Source: Planktotalea sp. (GTDB taxonomy: Bacteria > Pseudomonadota > Alphaproteobacteria > Rhodobacterales > Rhodobacteraceae). From it: 12,637 nucleotides of DNA. Location of the stretch: assembly GCA_024645145.1 (NCBI GenBank), contig JAHEGL010000136.1, positions 1-12,637 on the forward strand. Reading direction: 5' to 3'. The position numbers were made by a program, and so were the translations under genes. Below are positions 1-6,878 of this stretch, piece by piece (the first letter of the stretch is position 1; every line of letters begins with the position of its first letter). The notes under the pieces were generated by a model, which was given only the letters and a program-made list of their open reading frames with translations, made no database searches and was not told the DNA's origin.

Positions 1-92
1 CGGGTTTTTGCGCGCGGTTTGGCAGCGGTTTTAGTGGTGCCATAGCGCTTTTCAGCGACAAGTTTTGAGTTACCGCGTTTCTTCTGAACCAT
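1..92 (-). CDS. 5' end of an unidentified gene with a very basic N-terminus (partial)
   Basis: An open frame begins at an ATG on the minus strand (bases 92-90) and runs off the left edge, giving 30 complete residues. They are rich in Lys and Arg (start MVQKKRGNSKLVAEKRYG, then several K/R, T and A residues) with no acidic stretch, hydrophobic segment or signal peptide so far. A GAGCAGG-like sequence lies about 10 bases upstream of the ATG and could be a ribosome binding site. The gene is divergent from glnK. A basic cytoplasmic tail like this occurs before the membrane anchor of some Rhodobacterales class A penicillin-binding proteins (transglycosylases), and the LVAEKRYG stretch reminds me of those. 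That is recollection from a short fragment; a nucleic-acid-binding protein is equally compatible. Confidence 0.5.
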   Translation of the reverse strand, partial: MVQKKRGNSKLVAEKRYGTTKTAAKPRAKT

Positions 93-148
93 TTAACGAA
101 CCTGCTCGGATCTTATTTTTATCAGCATATCCCGTTACGACTGAGATG

Positions 149-178
149 TTGAGTAGTGAATTTCGAATTCATTATGAT
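149..178 (+). promoter_or_regulatory. possible sigma-70-type promoter for glnK-amtB
   Basis: TTGAGT (149-154) and TATGAT (173-178) are separated by 18 bases and match the housekeeping -35 and -10 consensus at 4 of 6 and 5 of 6 positions. Transcription would start near 185 and leave a leader of about 150 bases before glnK. The region is strongly AT-rich, so near-matches arise easily by chance. I saw no convincing sigma-54 element (GG-N10-GC type) before glnK, although glnK-amtB is often NtrC/sigma-54 controlled in other proteobacteria. The promoter of the divergent leftward gene must also lie in 93-337 but I could not single it out. Confidence 0.3.
157..171. repeat. short inverted repeat, possible operator, in the glnK upstream region
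   Basis: TGAATT-tcg-AATTCA forms a perfect 6-base inverted repeat with a 3-base centre. It lies between the two elements of the candidate glnK promoter, where a repressor or activator dimer could bind. The arms are short and AT-rich, so chance is a real possibility. No regulator family can be assigned. Confidence 0.2.
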
Positions 179-337
179 TATAAATTAATCAAAAATTCTG
201 TTAAGATTAAAAATTAAGCTATTAATTCCAGTTTTGTGTCTAAATATGGGCCGTTTTCTTCCAACCCAACGCTGAGAACGTTTTTCTGCATTAGCAATCA
301 GAGGATTCGATCCCTCGCTCTTACGAAAGGTTTTCAA

Positions 338-676
338 GTGAAACTCATCATATCAACAATCAAACCGTTCAAGCTGGAGGACGTCCGCGAAGCGCTCACA
401 GACATTGGCGTGCGCGGCATGATGGTCACAGAGATCAAAGGCTTCGGTGCCCAGTCCGGTCACACAGAGATTTATCGCGGTGCGGAATACGCGGTGAATT
501 TCGTGCCTAAAGTAAAGCTGGAAATCGTGGTCGGTGCTGACATGGCAGATCAGGTTGTTGAGACCATTACGACCACAGCGCGCACCGGCAAAATCGGTGA
601 CGGCAAAATCTTCGTTCTCGACGTTGCACAGGCGGTGCGCGTGCGGACGGGTGAAACAAATAACGACGCGATTTAA
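338..676 (+). CDS. glnK: nitrogen regulatory protein P-II (GlnK)
   Basis: This is a P-II signal-transduction protein of 112 residues, the usual family length. P-II trimers sense 2-oxoglutarate and ATP/ADP in the cytoplasm and report nitrogen status to partner proteins. When encoded beside amtB, the partner is the ammonium channel, which GlnK plugs when nitrogen is plentiful. The protein opens MKLIISTIKPFKLEDVREAL. The T-loop follows, with the uridylylated tyrosine at position 51 inside YRGAEY, and the C-terminal ATP-binding part reads TGKIGDGKIFVLDV and RTGET. The start is GTG at 338: it restores the canonical family N-terminus and has GAAAGG (325-330) seven bases upstream. The frame stays open back to another GTG at 236, but that would add 34 residues unlike the family. 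amtB begins 24 bases after the stop, so the two are surely co-transcribed. It could be named glnB on sequence alone; GlnK is chosen for the amtB linkage. Confidence 0.95.
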   Translation: MKLIISTIKPFKLEDVREALTDIGVRGMMVTEIKGFGAQSGHTEIYRGAEYAVNFVPKVKLEIVVGADMADQVVETITTTARTGKIGDGKIFVLDVAQAVRVRTGETNNDAI

Positions 677-700
677 GCGCGCATGTTGAAGGATACGGAT

Positions 701-2023
701 ATGAAAAAGACGACACTTTTAAGTGCCACCGCTCTGATGGTGCTACTCCCGAGCTTGGGACTGGCGCAGGAAGCGGACACAACGCCGACCAACGCTGAGA
801 TTGGCTTTATTTTTACGACCTTTATGTTCCTTGTAGCAGGCTTCTTGGTCTTCTTCATGGCCGCTGGTTTTGCAATGCTTGAAGCTGGCCTTGTGCGCGG
901 CAAGAACGTGACAATGCAGCTAACCAAAAACATGGGCCTCTTTTCGCTCGCGACTATTGTTTACTACTTGATCGGCTACAACCTTATGTATCCGGGCGAT
1001 GGTTGGTCCATTGAGGGTATCTTGGGTGCTTTTGCTGCAACCGGTCTTGAGCCAGTTGGACTAGAGGGTGCAGAGCCTGACCTTACTTACGCGTCTGTTG
1101 GATCTGACTTCTTCTTCCAGTTGATGTTCTGTGCAGCAACTGCGTCTATCGTGTCTGGTGCGCTTGCTGAGCGTATCAAACTATGGCCGTTCCTCGTGTT
1201 CACAGTGATCCTTGTTGGTCTTATCTACCCAATCCAAGCGTCTTGGAAATGGGGCGGTGGTTTCCTTGACGGCATGGGCTTCCAGGACTTCGCGGGTTCC
1301 ACAGTTGTGCACTCCGTTGGTGGCTGGGCTGCTTTGGCTGGCGCGCTTATCCTTGGACCACGTATCGGCAAGTACAAAGACGGCCGGACAATCCCAATGC
1401 CAGGTTCCAACCTGACACTTGCGACGCTCGGTACGTTCATCCTGTGGCTCGGTTGGTTTGGTTTCAACGGTGGCTCCCAGCTTTACATGGATAGCGCTGC
1501 AAACGTTGCTGACATCTCCCGCATCTTCTCCAACACGAACGCAGCTGCGGCTGGTGGTGCAATCACAGCGATGATCCTGACACAGGTACTTTACAAGAAG
1601 CCTGACCTTACGATGGTTCTGAACGGCGCACTTGCGGGTCTCGTGTCTATCACAGCAGAGCCTTTGACGCCGTCGCTTGGCACAGCAACGCTGATCGGTG
1701 CAGTCGGTGGTGTGATCGTGGTCTTCGCGGTGCCATTCCTCGACAAGCTGAAGATTGATGACGTTGTTGGAGCGATCCCTGTTCACCTCTTTGCAGGTAT
1801 CTGGGGCACGATCGCCGTAACATTCACAAACGATGCCGCTAATATTGGTGTTCAGCTCTACTCTATCCTCGTTGTCGGTGTGTTCACCTTCGTCGTGTCC
1901 GGTGTGGTTTGGTTCATCCTGAAAGCAACAGTCGGCATTCGTGTCAGTGAAGAAGCCGAGATCAGCGGTCTCGACACAACAGAGCTGGGCATGGAAGCAT
2001 ATCCTGAATTCTCAAAAGGCTAA
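701..2023 (+). CDS. amtB: ammonium transporter AmtB
   Basis: This is an Amt/Rh-family ammonium channel of 440 residues in the inner membrane, which takes up ammonium at low external concentration. An N-terminal signal peptide is visible: MKKTT, a hydrophobic core, and a likely cut after GLA at residue 22. About eleven membrane segments follow. Family signatures include AMLEAGLVRGKN, ALAERIKLWPF and DFAGSTVVHSVGGWAALAGA. The two pore histidines are at residues 204 (VVHS) and 362 (IPVHLFAGIWGT). The start at 701 has AAGG eight bases upstream and gives a clean signal peptide; an in-frame ATG at 683 has no ribosome binding site and would add six residues. It lies 24 bases after glnK and is followed by a terminator at 2050-2077, so glnK-amtB forms a two-gene unit. 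GlnK should bind and block its cytoplasmic face when nitrogen is sufficient. Confidence 0.97.
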   Translation: MKKTTLLSATALMVLLPSLGLAQEADTTPTNAEIGFIFTTFMFLVAGFLVFFMAAGFAMLEAGLVRGKNVTMQLTKNMGLFSLATIVYYLIGYNLMYPGDGWSIEGILGAFAATGLEPVGLEGAEPDLTYASVGSDFFFQLMFCAATASIVSGALAERIKLWPFLVFTVILVGLIYPIQASWKWGGGFLDGMGFQDFAGSTVVHSVGGWAALAGALILGPRIGKYKDGRTIPMPGSNLTLATLGTFILWLGWFGFNGGSQLYMDSAANVADISRIFSNTNAAAAGGAITAMILTQVLYKKPDLTMVLNGALAGLVSITAEPLTPSLGTATLIGAVGGVIVVFAVPFLDKLKIDDVVGAIPVHLFAGIWGTIAVTFTNDAANIGVQLYSILVVGVFTFVVSGVVWFILKATVGIRVSEEAEISGLDTTELGMEAYPEFSKG

Positions 2024-2049
2024 CCTCCCTAGCCGATAAGAGAGACTTA

Positions 2050-2077
2050 ACCCTGGGCGTTCGCGCCCGGGTTTTTT
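2050..2077 (+). terminator. rho-independent terminator of glnK-amtB
   Basis: The arms ACCC(T)GGGCG and CGCCCGGGT pair around a TTCG loop, with one bulged T in the left arm, and a run of six Ts follows directly. It lies 26 bases after the amtB stop and before mutL, the expected place for the end of the two-gene transcript. The GC-rich stem with a UUCG loop and immediate U tract is a textbook intrinsic terminator. Confidence 0.92.
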
Positions 2078-2126
2078 CGTTTTTACCCCCGTGGCAGAAT
2101 CGCGAAGAGATGCTAAGTGTTGGGGT

Positions 2127-3956
2127 ATGAATGAAACCGCCCGCAACATAAGCGACACACAGCCTGTTATCCGTCAGCTTGACGATGCTGCGATAAATCG
2201 TATTGCGGCTGGCGAAGTGGTCGAACGACCTGCCTCTGCTGTCAAAGAACTGGTTGAGAACGCAATCGATGCTGGTGCGGCCCGCATTGAAGTGGCCTAT
2301 GCAGATGGTGGCAAAACCCTGATCCGTGTTGTTGATGACGGGTGCGGAATAGTTCCAGATGCTTTGCCACTTGCGCTGTCACGTCATGCAACGTCGAAGA
2401 TTGACGGTAGTGATCTTTTGAATATCCATACATTTGGTTTTCGGGGCGAGGCCTTGCCGTCTTTAGGTGCCGTTGGACGTCTCACAATTACATCGCGCGC
2501 GGCAGGCCATGATGCTTTCGAGATCGCCGTAAACGGCGGTGCGATGAGCGCGATCAAGCCTGCGGCTTTGTCCAAAGGTACGGTCGTTGAGCTGCGTGAT
2601 CTATTTTTCGCCACACCTGCGCGTTTGAAATTTATGCGCACTGACCGCGCTGAGAGCCAAGCGATTACCGATGTTGTTAAGCGTCTCGCGATGGCGGAAC
2701 CCTTCGTCGGTTTCACTTTGCGCGATGTAACAGGCGGCGGCGAGGGCCGCGTGACGTTTCGTGCTGATGGAGAAAACGGCGATCTGTTTGATGCGCTGCA
2801 TGGGCGTTTGGCTGGGATTATTGGTCGCGAATTTGCTGACAATTCCCTTCGTATCGAAGCGGAGCGCGAGGGGCTGCACCTAACGGGGTTCGCGGCGTTA
2901 CCGACATATTCACGCGGCTCTGCGGTCACGCAGTATTTGTTTGTGAATGGACGCCCTGTGCGGGACAAGCTTCTTTATGGGGCTTTGCGCGGTGCATATT
3001 TTGATTTCCTCTCCCGAGATCGCCACCCTGCGGCTGCGCTGTTCCTTGATTGTGATCCGCAGTTGGTCGATGTGAACGTGCATCCCGCAAAATCAGAAGT
3101 GCGATTCCGTGACCCGGGTTTGGCGCGAGGTTTGATCGTGTCGGCGTTACGCCATGCGCTATCAGAGGCGGGTCACCGCGCGTCTACGACGGTGTCTGAT
3201 GCGACTTTGGGGGCGATGCGGCCCGAACCGACAGGACCGGCACGCATTTATCAGATGGAACGCCCATCGCAGGGAGCTTTGCGGTCCAGCTATCAGGCAC
3301 AAGCACCGGGCTTTGAAGAGACAGCCCAAGTCTTTAGCCGTGTGGAACCAGTTGTTGAGCAGACACCAGCAGAGCAGTTTCCGTTAGGCGCTGCGCGTGG
3401 CCAAGTGCACGAGAATTACATCATCGCACAGACCGCAGACGGTATGGTGATCGTTGATCAGCACGCTGCACATGAGCGGCTGGTCTACGAAAAACTCAAG
3501 ACCCAAATGGCCGTTAACGGCGTCGCTGCTCAGGCTTTGTTGATCCCCGAGATTGTTGAACTCTCAAACGGGGATTGCGCGCGTTTGATGGAAATCGCTG
3601 ACGACTTGGCGCGTTTTGGTCTTGGCATTGAACGTTTTGGCGGCGGTGCAATTGCTGTGCGTGAAACGCCTGCGATCTTGGGCGAAGTGAACGCGAAAGC
3701 GATGCTGCTAGATATTCTTGATGAACTTGCGGACCAAGGTGAAAGCATCGCTGTACAAGCAAAGATCGAAGCGATCCTGAGTCGCGTTGCGTGTCACGGT
3801 TCGATCCGTTCTGGTCGTTGGATGCGCGGTGAAGAGATGAACGCGCTCTTGCGTGAAATGGAAGCCACACCGCATTCTGGGCAATGCAATCATGGACGTC
3901 CGACTTATGTCGAATTGAAACTTGCCGATATCGAACGGCTGTTTGGACGTACTTGA
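2127..3956 (+). CDS. mutL: DNA mismatch repair protein MutL, endonuclease type
   Basis: MutL links mismatch recognition by MutS to strand incision and repair. The protein has 609 residues from the chosen start. The N-terminal GHKL ATPase shows [10 protein letters not shown] (41-50, catalytic E41 and Mg-binding N45), DDGCGI (70-75) and GFRGEAL (104-110), followed by [13 protein letters not shown] and [14 protein letters not shown] of the transducer domain. A Pro/Gln-rich linker leads to a C-terminal domain with the metal-binding motif [12 protein letters not shown] (444-455), plus ACHGSIRSG (from 555) and CNHGRPT (587-593). These three motifs mark a MutL that cuts DNA itself, as expected in bacteria lacking MutH. 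The ATG at 2127 precedes [22 protein letters not shown] by the usual short distance; an in-frame GTG at 2091 would add twelve residues. Neither start has a strong ribosome binding site. It is joined to rmuC by TGATG. Confidence 0.96.
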   Translation: MNETARNISDTQPVIRQLDDAAINRIAAGEVVERPASAVKELVENAIDAGAARIEVAYADGGKTLIRVVDDGCGIVPDALPLALSRHATSKIDGSDLLNIHTFGFRGEALPSLGAVGRLTITSRAAGHDAFEIAVNGGAMSAIKPAALSKGTVVELRDLFFATPARLKFMRTDRAESQAITDVVKRLAMAEPFVGFTLRDVTGGGEGRVTFRADGENGDLFDALHGRLAGIIGREFADNSLRIEAEREGLHLTGFAALPTYSRGSAVTQYLFVNGRPVRDKLLYGALRGAYFDFLSRDRHPAAALFLDCDPQLVDVNVHPAKSEVRFRDPGLARGLIVSALRHALSEAGHRASTTVSDATLGAMRPEPTGPARIYQMERPSQGALRSSYQAQAPGFEETAQVFSRVEPVVEQTPAEQFPLGAARGQVHENYIIAQTADGMVIVDQHAAHERLVYEKLKTQMAVNGVAAQALLIPEIVELSNGDCARLMEIADDLARFGLGIERFGGGAIAVRETPAILGEVNAKAMLLDILDELADQGESIAVQAKIEAILSRVACHGSIRSGRWMRGEEMNALLREMEATPHSGQCNHGRPTYVELKLADIERLFGRT

Positions 3957-5116
3957 TGACGATAGATTTGGAAGATCCGTTCGTTCTGGCGGCGATTGCA
4001 GGCGTCTTGGCGTTTCTGTTGATATTTATACTTCTTATCATCGTTATTCGAGCCGCAGGGCGCTCAGCGCGTATGACAGAACCGCTAGCCAATCAAATGG
4101 GGATTTTGGGGCAACGGGTTCAGTCCTTATCGGATGGACAACAACAACTTGCTGGTGGCTTAAACCATGTGTCGGAAGCAGCGGCCGCCTCGCAGGCCAA
4201 TCTGTTGCAATTGATGGAACAACGTTTGACCCACGTTAGTGGGACAATGAACGAGAACCTGCAAGGATCGGCACGCCGCACTGCGCAAAGTCTTGGTGAA
4301 TTGCAGCAGCGGCTGCAAGCGATCGACAAAGCGCAAGACAATATTACGAAACTGTCTGGCGATGTCCTTAGTCTGCAAGATATCCTGAGCAACAAACAAA
4401 CGCGCGGGGCGTTTGGTGAAATCCAGCTGAAAGACATCGTCAGCAAAGCGCTCCCTGCGGATAGCTACACGTGGCAAGCGACGCTTTCTAACGGCAAACG
4501 TGCCGATTGCTTGATCCATTTGCCAAACCCTCCCGGACCGATTGTTGTGGATAGTAAATTTCCGTTGGAAGCTTATGAGGCACTTAGAAATGCGCAGACC
4601 CAACATGAATTGAACGTTGCTGCTCAGATGATGCGAGCTTCAGTAAAGGCGCATATTAAAGCAATTTCGGAGAAGTATATTCTGGATGGTGAAACCGCTG
4701 ATGGCGCTTTGATGTTTCTCCCATCCGAGGCAGTCTATGCAGAGTTACATGCCAACTTTCCAGAGCTTGTACGCGAAGGATTTGCCGCGCGCGTTTGGAT
4801 CGTGTCGCCAACAACATGTATGGCCACGCTCAACACAATGCGCGCCATTCTGAAAGACGCGCGTATGCAAGAACAAGCCGGCGCGATCAGGCGTGAATTG
4901 GGGTTGTTGTTTGGCGATGTGGAACGCCTTGGTACACGGGTCGAAAATTTAGACCGGCATTTTGGTCAAGCGGCCAAGGATATTTCAGAGATAAAGATCA
5001 GCGCTGACAAAGCAGGACGTCGCGCGCGGCGCTTAGATAACTTTGACTTTGAAGAATTGGCACCTGAACCTACCCCGACAGTCGTTCCGTTAAATGGGCC
5101 GAAGATTGAGCGTTGA
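3956..5116 (+). CDS. rmuC: DNA recombination protein RmuC
   Basis: This is an RmuC-family protein (PF02646) of 386 residues. RmuC limits inversions at short inverted repeats in Escherichia coli and is predicted to have a restriction-endonuclease-like fold; its biochemical activity is not well settled. An N-terminal membrane segment spans roughly residues 10-33 (LAAIAGVLAFLLIFILLIIV). A long Gln/Ala-rich coiled coil follows to about residue 140. The conserved core begins at KQTRGAFGEIQLKDI and includes IVVDSKFPLEAYEAL and LMFLPSEAVYAEL, then WIVSPTTCMATLNTMRAILKD written here in two overlapping family blocks. E. coli RmuC is longer (475 residues), mostly in the coiled coil. The ATG at 3956 shares its A with the mutL stop, indicating translational coupling; upstream in-frame codons lie inside mutL and are not family-like. 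The end overlaps the start of the broken NTF2-like gene. Confidence 0.93.
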   Translation: MTIDLEDPFVLAAIAGVLAFLLIFILLIIVIRAAGRSARMTEPLANQMGILGQRVQSLSDGQQQLAGGLNHVSEAAAASQANLLQLMEQRLTHVSGTMNENLQGSARRTAQSLGELQQRLQAIDKAQDNITKLSGDVLSLQDILSNKQTRGAFGEIQLKDIVSKALPADSYTWQATLSNGKRADCLIHLPNPPGPIVVDSKFPLEAYEALRNAQTQHELNVAAQMMRASVKAHIKAISEKYILDGETADGALMFLPSEAVYAELHANFPELVREGFAARVWIVSPTTCMATLNTMRAILKDARMQEQAGAIRRELGLLFGDVERLGTRVENLDRHFGQAAKDISEIKISADKAGRRARRLDNFDFEELAPEPTPTVVPLNGPKIER

Positions 5117-5456
5117 TTACGATAATTTCGCCCGCGAGTGGGAAGCGGCGTGGAACAGCCACGATTTGGATCGCATTCTATCGCACTACAGCGCTGATAT
5201 TTGATTCCGGTCTCGCAAAGCTGTGGGTTTGGTGGGAACGGGAGAAGTGACTGGAGTAAATGCGTTGCGAGATTACTGGGCGCGCGCTCTAAGCAAACAG
5301 CCTGACTTGAAATTTGAAGTACGGCACATCTTCAAAGGTCACCAGATGATGGTGATTACCTACCAAAATCACCGCGGCGTACGTGCGGCGGAGACATTGT
5401 TCTTCGATAAAAATGGCCAAGTCACGCAAGCATCTGCATTTCACGCTGACCCTTAA
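5094..5456 (+). pseudogene. NTF2/SnoaL-like protein gene interrupted by an in-frame TGA
   Basis: One reading frame runs from ATG 5094 (or TTG 5106) to TAA 5454-5456, broken once by TGA at 5202-5204. The left part reads DYDNFAREWEAAWNSHDLDRI, then LSHYSADI. After the stop it continues FRSRKAVGLVGTGEV, ALRDYWARALSKQPDLKFEV and MMVITYQNHRGV, ending AAETLFFDKNGQVTQASAFHADP. Joined, these give about 115-120 residues with the order of a SnoaL-like/NTF2 cone-fold domain, in which the tryptophan-rich first helix is followed by a strand starting at DI-x-FRSRK. There is no frameshift: a single base change (for example from CGA, GGA, TTA, TCA or TGG) would create the TGA. The function of the intact family member is unknown; these folds hold small-molecule pockets or act as enzymes. 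Restart at GTG 5223 is possible but would lack helix 1. The gene overlaps the rmuC end and converges on chrR. Confidence 0.7.
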
Positions 5457-6106
5457 ATGCGCAAGAAACGCTGTGCGAGGCGCGGCAAGAAAGCGTTAAA
5501 CTTGAGCGGTGCGTCTGTGACTGCAAGACAAATGCAATCTTCGCCGACATCTGCGATTGGTGTGTGCTCTAGGTCTTCGTTAGCGACTTCGACGTCACCA
5601 CGTGCAAACCGATCATCTTCATCGACAAATGCGCCCTGCAAAACAAGCGTCATTTCCGTACCATTGTGACCGTGATCCGGGACAGCGGCACCCGCAGGAA
5701 TATAAAGTAGACGTGCGGTCGCGGCTTTGGACGTTGGCAAGATCGCTTGCTTCACGCCCATACCGAGTGGTTTCCAATTGATTGCGGACAGATCGCCCCC
5801 AACATAATCCTGCAAAGGACTAGGCAGCGTGCCAGTCGAGCGGCGCGGAGACGCGGGCGCCGTGTCACTGGCAGAGATCAACTTCATCGTCGCTGCAAAA
5901 GCGTCCGAAGATACTTCGGCTATTTCGGCATCATCAATGACGCCGCCGCCAACAGCATCGTAGCTTTCCAGATCCGCGCGGCATGTGTCACACATTGAAA
6001 CGTGTGTCGCCACGATAAGACCGAAGGCTTCTGGCAGGTTGCCAGCGGAATACGCCATCAGAATTTCGGACGTCAGGTGGTGTTTAATAGTATGTGTCAT
6101 GTTCAT
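5453..6106 (-). CDS. chrR: anti-sigma factor ChrR (zinc-binding anti-sigma domain plus cupin)
   Basis: ChrR binds RpoE in the cytoplasm and keeps it inactive; in R. sphaeroides singlet oxygen leads to its degradation and sigma release. The 217-residue protein has both family domains. The anti-sigma domain carries the zinc ligands H10, H35, C39 and C42 (HVSMCDTC). The C-terminal cupin carries H145, H147, E151 (DHGHNGTEM) and H181 (LEHTP), each displaced by four from the R. sphaeroides ligands I recall (H6, H31, C35, C38, H141, H143, E147, H177). So the metal centres look intact. The ATG at 6106 shares its A with the rpoE stop (TGATG). A second ATG two codons on (6100) has GAAG eight bases upstream, gives MTHTIKHH, and is a real alternative. 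It is cotranscribed with rpoE. Its stop overlaps by four bases the end of the opposing NTF2-like pseudogene. Confidence 0.93.
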   Translation of the reverse strand: MNMTHTIKHHLTSEILMAYSAGNLPEAFGLIVATHVSMCDTCRADLESYDAVGGGVIDDAEIAEVSSDAFAATMKLISASDTAPASPRRSTGTLPSPLQDYVGGDLSAINWKPLGMGVKQAILPTSKAATARLLYIPAGAAVPDHGHNGTEMTLVLQGAFVDEDDRFARGDVEVANEDLEHTPIADVGEDCICLAVTDAPLKFNAFLPRLAQRFLRI

Positions 6107-6645
6107 CACTTCATTGCGTGGCGCAACCGCTCTAGCGCTAACCTAATGCGGGATTTGATCGTGCCCAGTGGTAGACCCGTAATTTCTGCAATTTCACTAT
6201 GCGAAAGGTCGCCAAAATAGGCTTGTTCAATCAAATTCCTTTGTTTCTCTGGCAATTCCTTGATCGCAACTGCCAATTGCTCTGTCTCTTGTTTCAAGCC
6301 GATTGCATCAGCCTGCTCGGGTTCAGCTTCGGGGCCCCAAGGGAGATCTTCTGGTTCCGGCCGACGTTGCTTGCGCAATGCGTCAATTTTACGGTTTCGC
6401 GCAATCGTGTAAATCCAGGTTGCCGCACTTGCGCGAGCCGGATCAAACATATGCGCTTTTCGCCATAAGGTGGCCATCACCTCTTGGGTACATTCCTCTG
6501 CCAAAGACGCATCTGCGCCGCTTTTCATCAAAAAGCCTTTCACACGCGGTGCGAAATGGGCAAACAGTTCGGCAAATGCGGTCTGATCCTGCTTGTCCCT
6601 GATCGCATAAATTTGCGCGGTCCAGTCTTTCGTAGTGTTGGTCAC
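6106..6645 (-). CDS. rpoE: ECF RNA polymerase sigma factor RpoE (ECF11-type, singlet-oxygen response)
   Basis: This is a group 4 sigma factor of 179 residues with the ChrR partner encoded next. Region 2 spans about residues 22-95 and includes FAELFAHFAPRVKGFLMKSG, AEECTQEVMATLWRKAHMFD and TWIYTIARNRKIDALRK. A short linker (RPEPEDLPWGPEAEPEQAD) leads to region 4 (about 126-177) with ELPEKQRNLIEQAYFGDLSH and the helix-turn-helix LPLGTIKSRIRLALERLR. The linker and both regions follow the R. sphaeroides protein closely, including the PEPEDL-WGP stretch. The start is GTG at 6645, with AGGA nine bases upstream; no ATG further upstream fits. In R. sphaeroides this sigma factor directs its own operon, the divergent RSP1091-1087 operon, phrA and rpoHII. 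The same divergent arrangement is present here, so autoregulation and control of the neighbouring operon are likely. Confidence 0.94.
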   Translation of the reverse strand: MTNTTKDWTAQIYAIRDKQDQTAFAELFAHFAPRVKGFLMKSGADASLAEECTQEVMATLWRKAHMFDPARASAATWIYTIARNRKIDALRKQRRPEPEDLPWGPEAEPEQADAIGLKQETEQLAVAIKELPEKQRNLIEQAYFGDLSHSEIAEITGLPLGTIKSRIRLALERLRHAMK

Positions 6646-6754
6646 GTCAGTTCGTCCTGGCCTGTCTTATATTTACGTCCCAAATGTTTTTCGTTTCCCG
6701 AAGGTTAGGGCATTGGGGTCGATCTCCAAGGCTTTAACGCGTGTCAACATGATG

Positions 6755-6783
6755 TAACATGCCTCGTTGTCGGAATTGGATCA
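6755..6783 (-). promoter_or_regulatory. candidate RpoE-dependent promoter of rpoE-chrR
   Basis: On the minus strand the exact hexamer TGATCC (6783-6778), followed by A, matches the -35 element known for R. sphaeroides RpoE promoters. With a 17-base spacer, ATGTTA (6760-6755) falls in the -10 position. The -10 match is weak. Transcription would start near 6748, about 100 bases before the rpoE GTG. The exact -35 in the only intergenic gap next to rpoE makes autoregulation plausible. Confidence 0.45.
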
Positions 6784-6808
6784 CTTACATGTTAATTTTT
6801 CTTCTTTT

Positions 6809-6838
6809 GCATCCGATTAGAGGGTAACTGCGTAAACT
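6809..6838 (+). promoter_or_regulatory. candidate RpoE-dependent promoter of the five-gene operon
   Basis: On the plus strand GCATCC (6809-6814; 4 of 6 to TGATCC, with the ATCC core intact) is followed after 18 bases by TAAACT (6833-6838), which resembles a TAAG-type -10. Transcription would start near 6845 and leave a short leader of about 35 bases before the FAD oxidoreductase ATG. It is spaced back to back with the minus-strand candidate. Both elements are degenerate, so this rests partly on the known regulation of the equivalent R. sphaeroides operon. Confidence 0.4.
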
Positions 6839-6878
6839 CTCATAACACCAACACTATTTTATCCTTGGAGCGCCTAGA

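Noticed and set aside
298..320. tRNA T-arm-like sequence (GAGGATTCGATCCCTC) before glnK
   Set aside because: It resembles the 3' part of a tRNA, but no acceptor stem, D-arm or anticodon arm could be matched upstream and no CCA follows; probably chance, or at most a short relic.
236..337. In-frame N-terminal extension of glnK from GTG 236
   Set aside because: The added 34 residues are unlike any P-II protein; the GTG at 338 restores the canonical start and has a good ribosome binding site.
1181..1786. Long open frame antisense to amtB (201 codons)
   Set aside because: Composition is Cys/Arg/His-rich with no family resemblance and no plausible start; it is a shadow of the amtB codon pattern.
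2384..2968. Open frame antisense to mutL (194 codons)
   Set aside because: Low-complexity Ser/Arg/Pro-rich translation, no ribosome binding site, fully inside a certain gene.
3514..4092. Open frame antisense to the mutL-rmuC junction (192 codons)
   Set aside because: Spans two well-supported genes, is Arg/Ser/Gln-rich and has no recognisable domain.
5202..5204. TGA as a selenocysteine codon in the NTF2-like gene
   Set aside because: No catalytic Cys/Sec position is known at this place in the family and I saw no selenocysteine-insertion hairpin directly after it; a nonsense change or sequence error is simpler.
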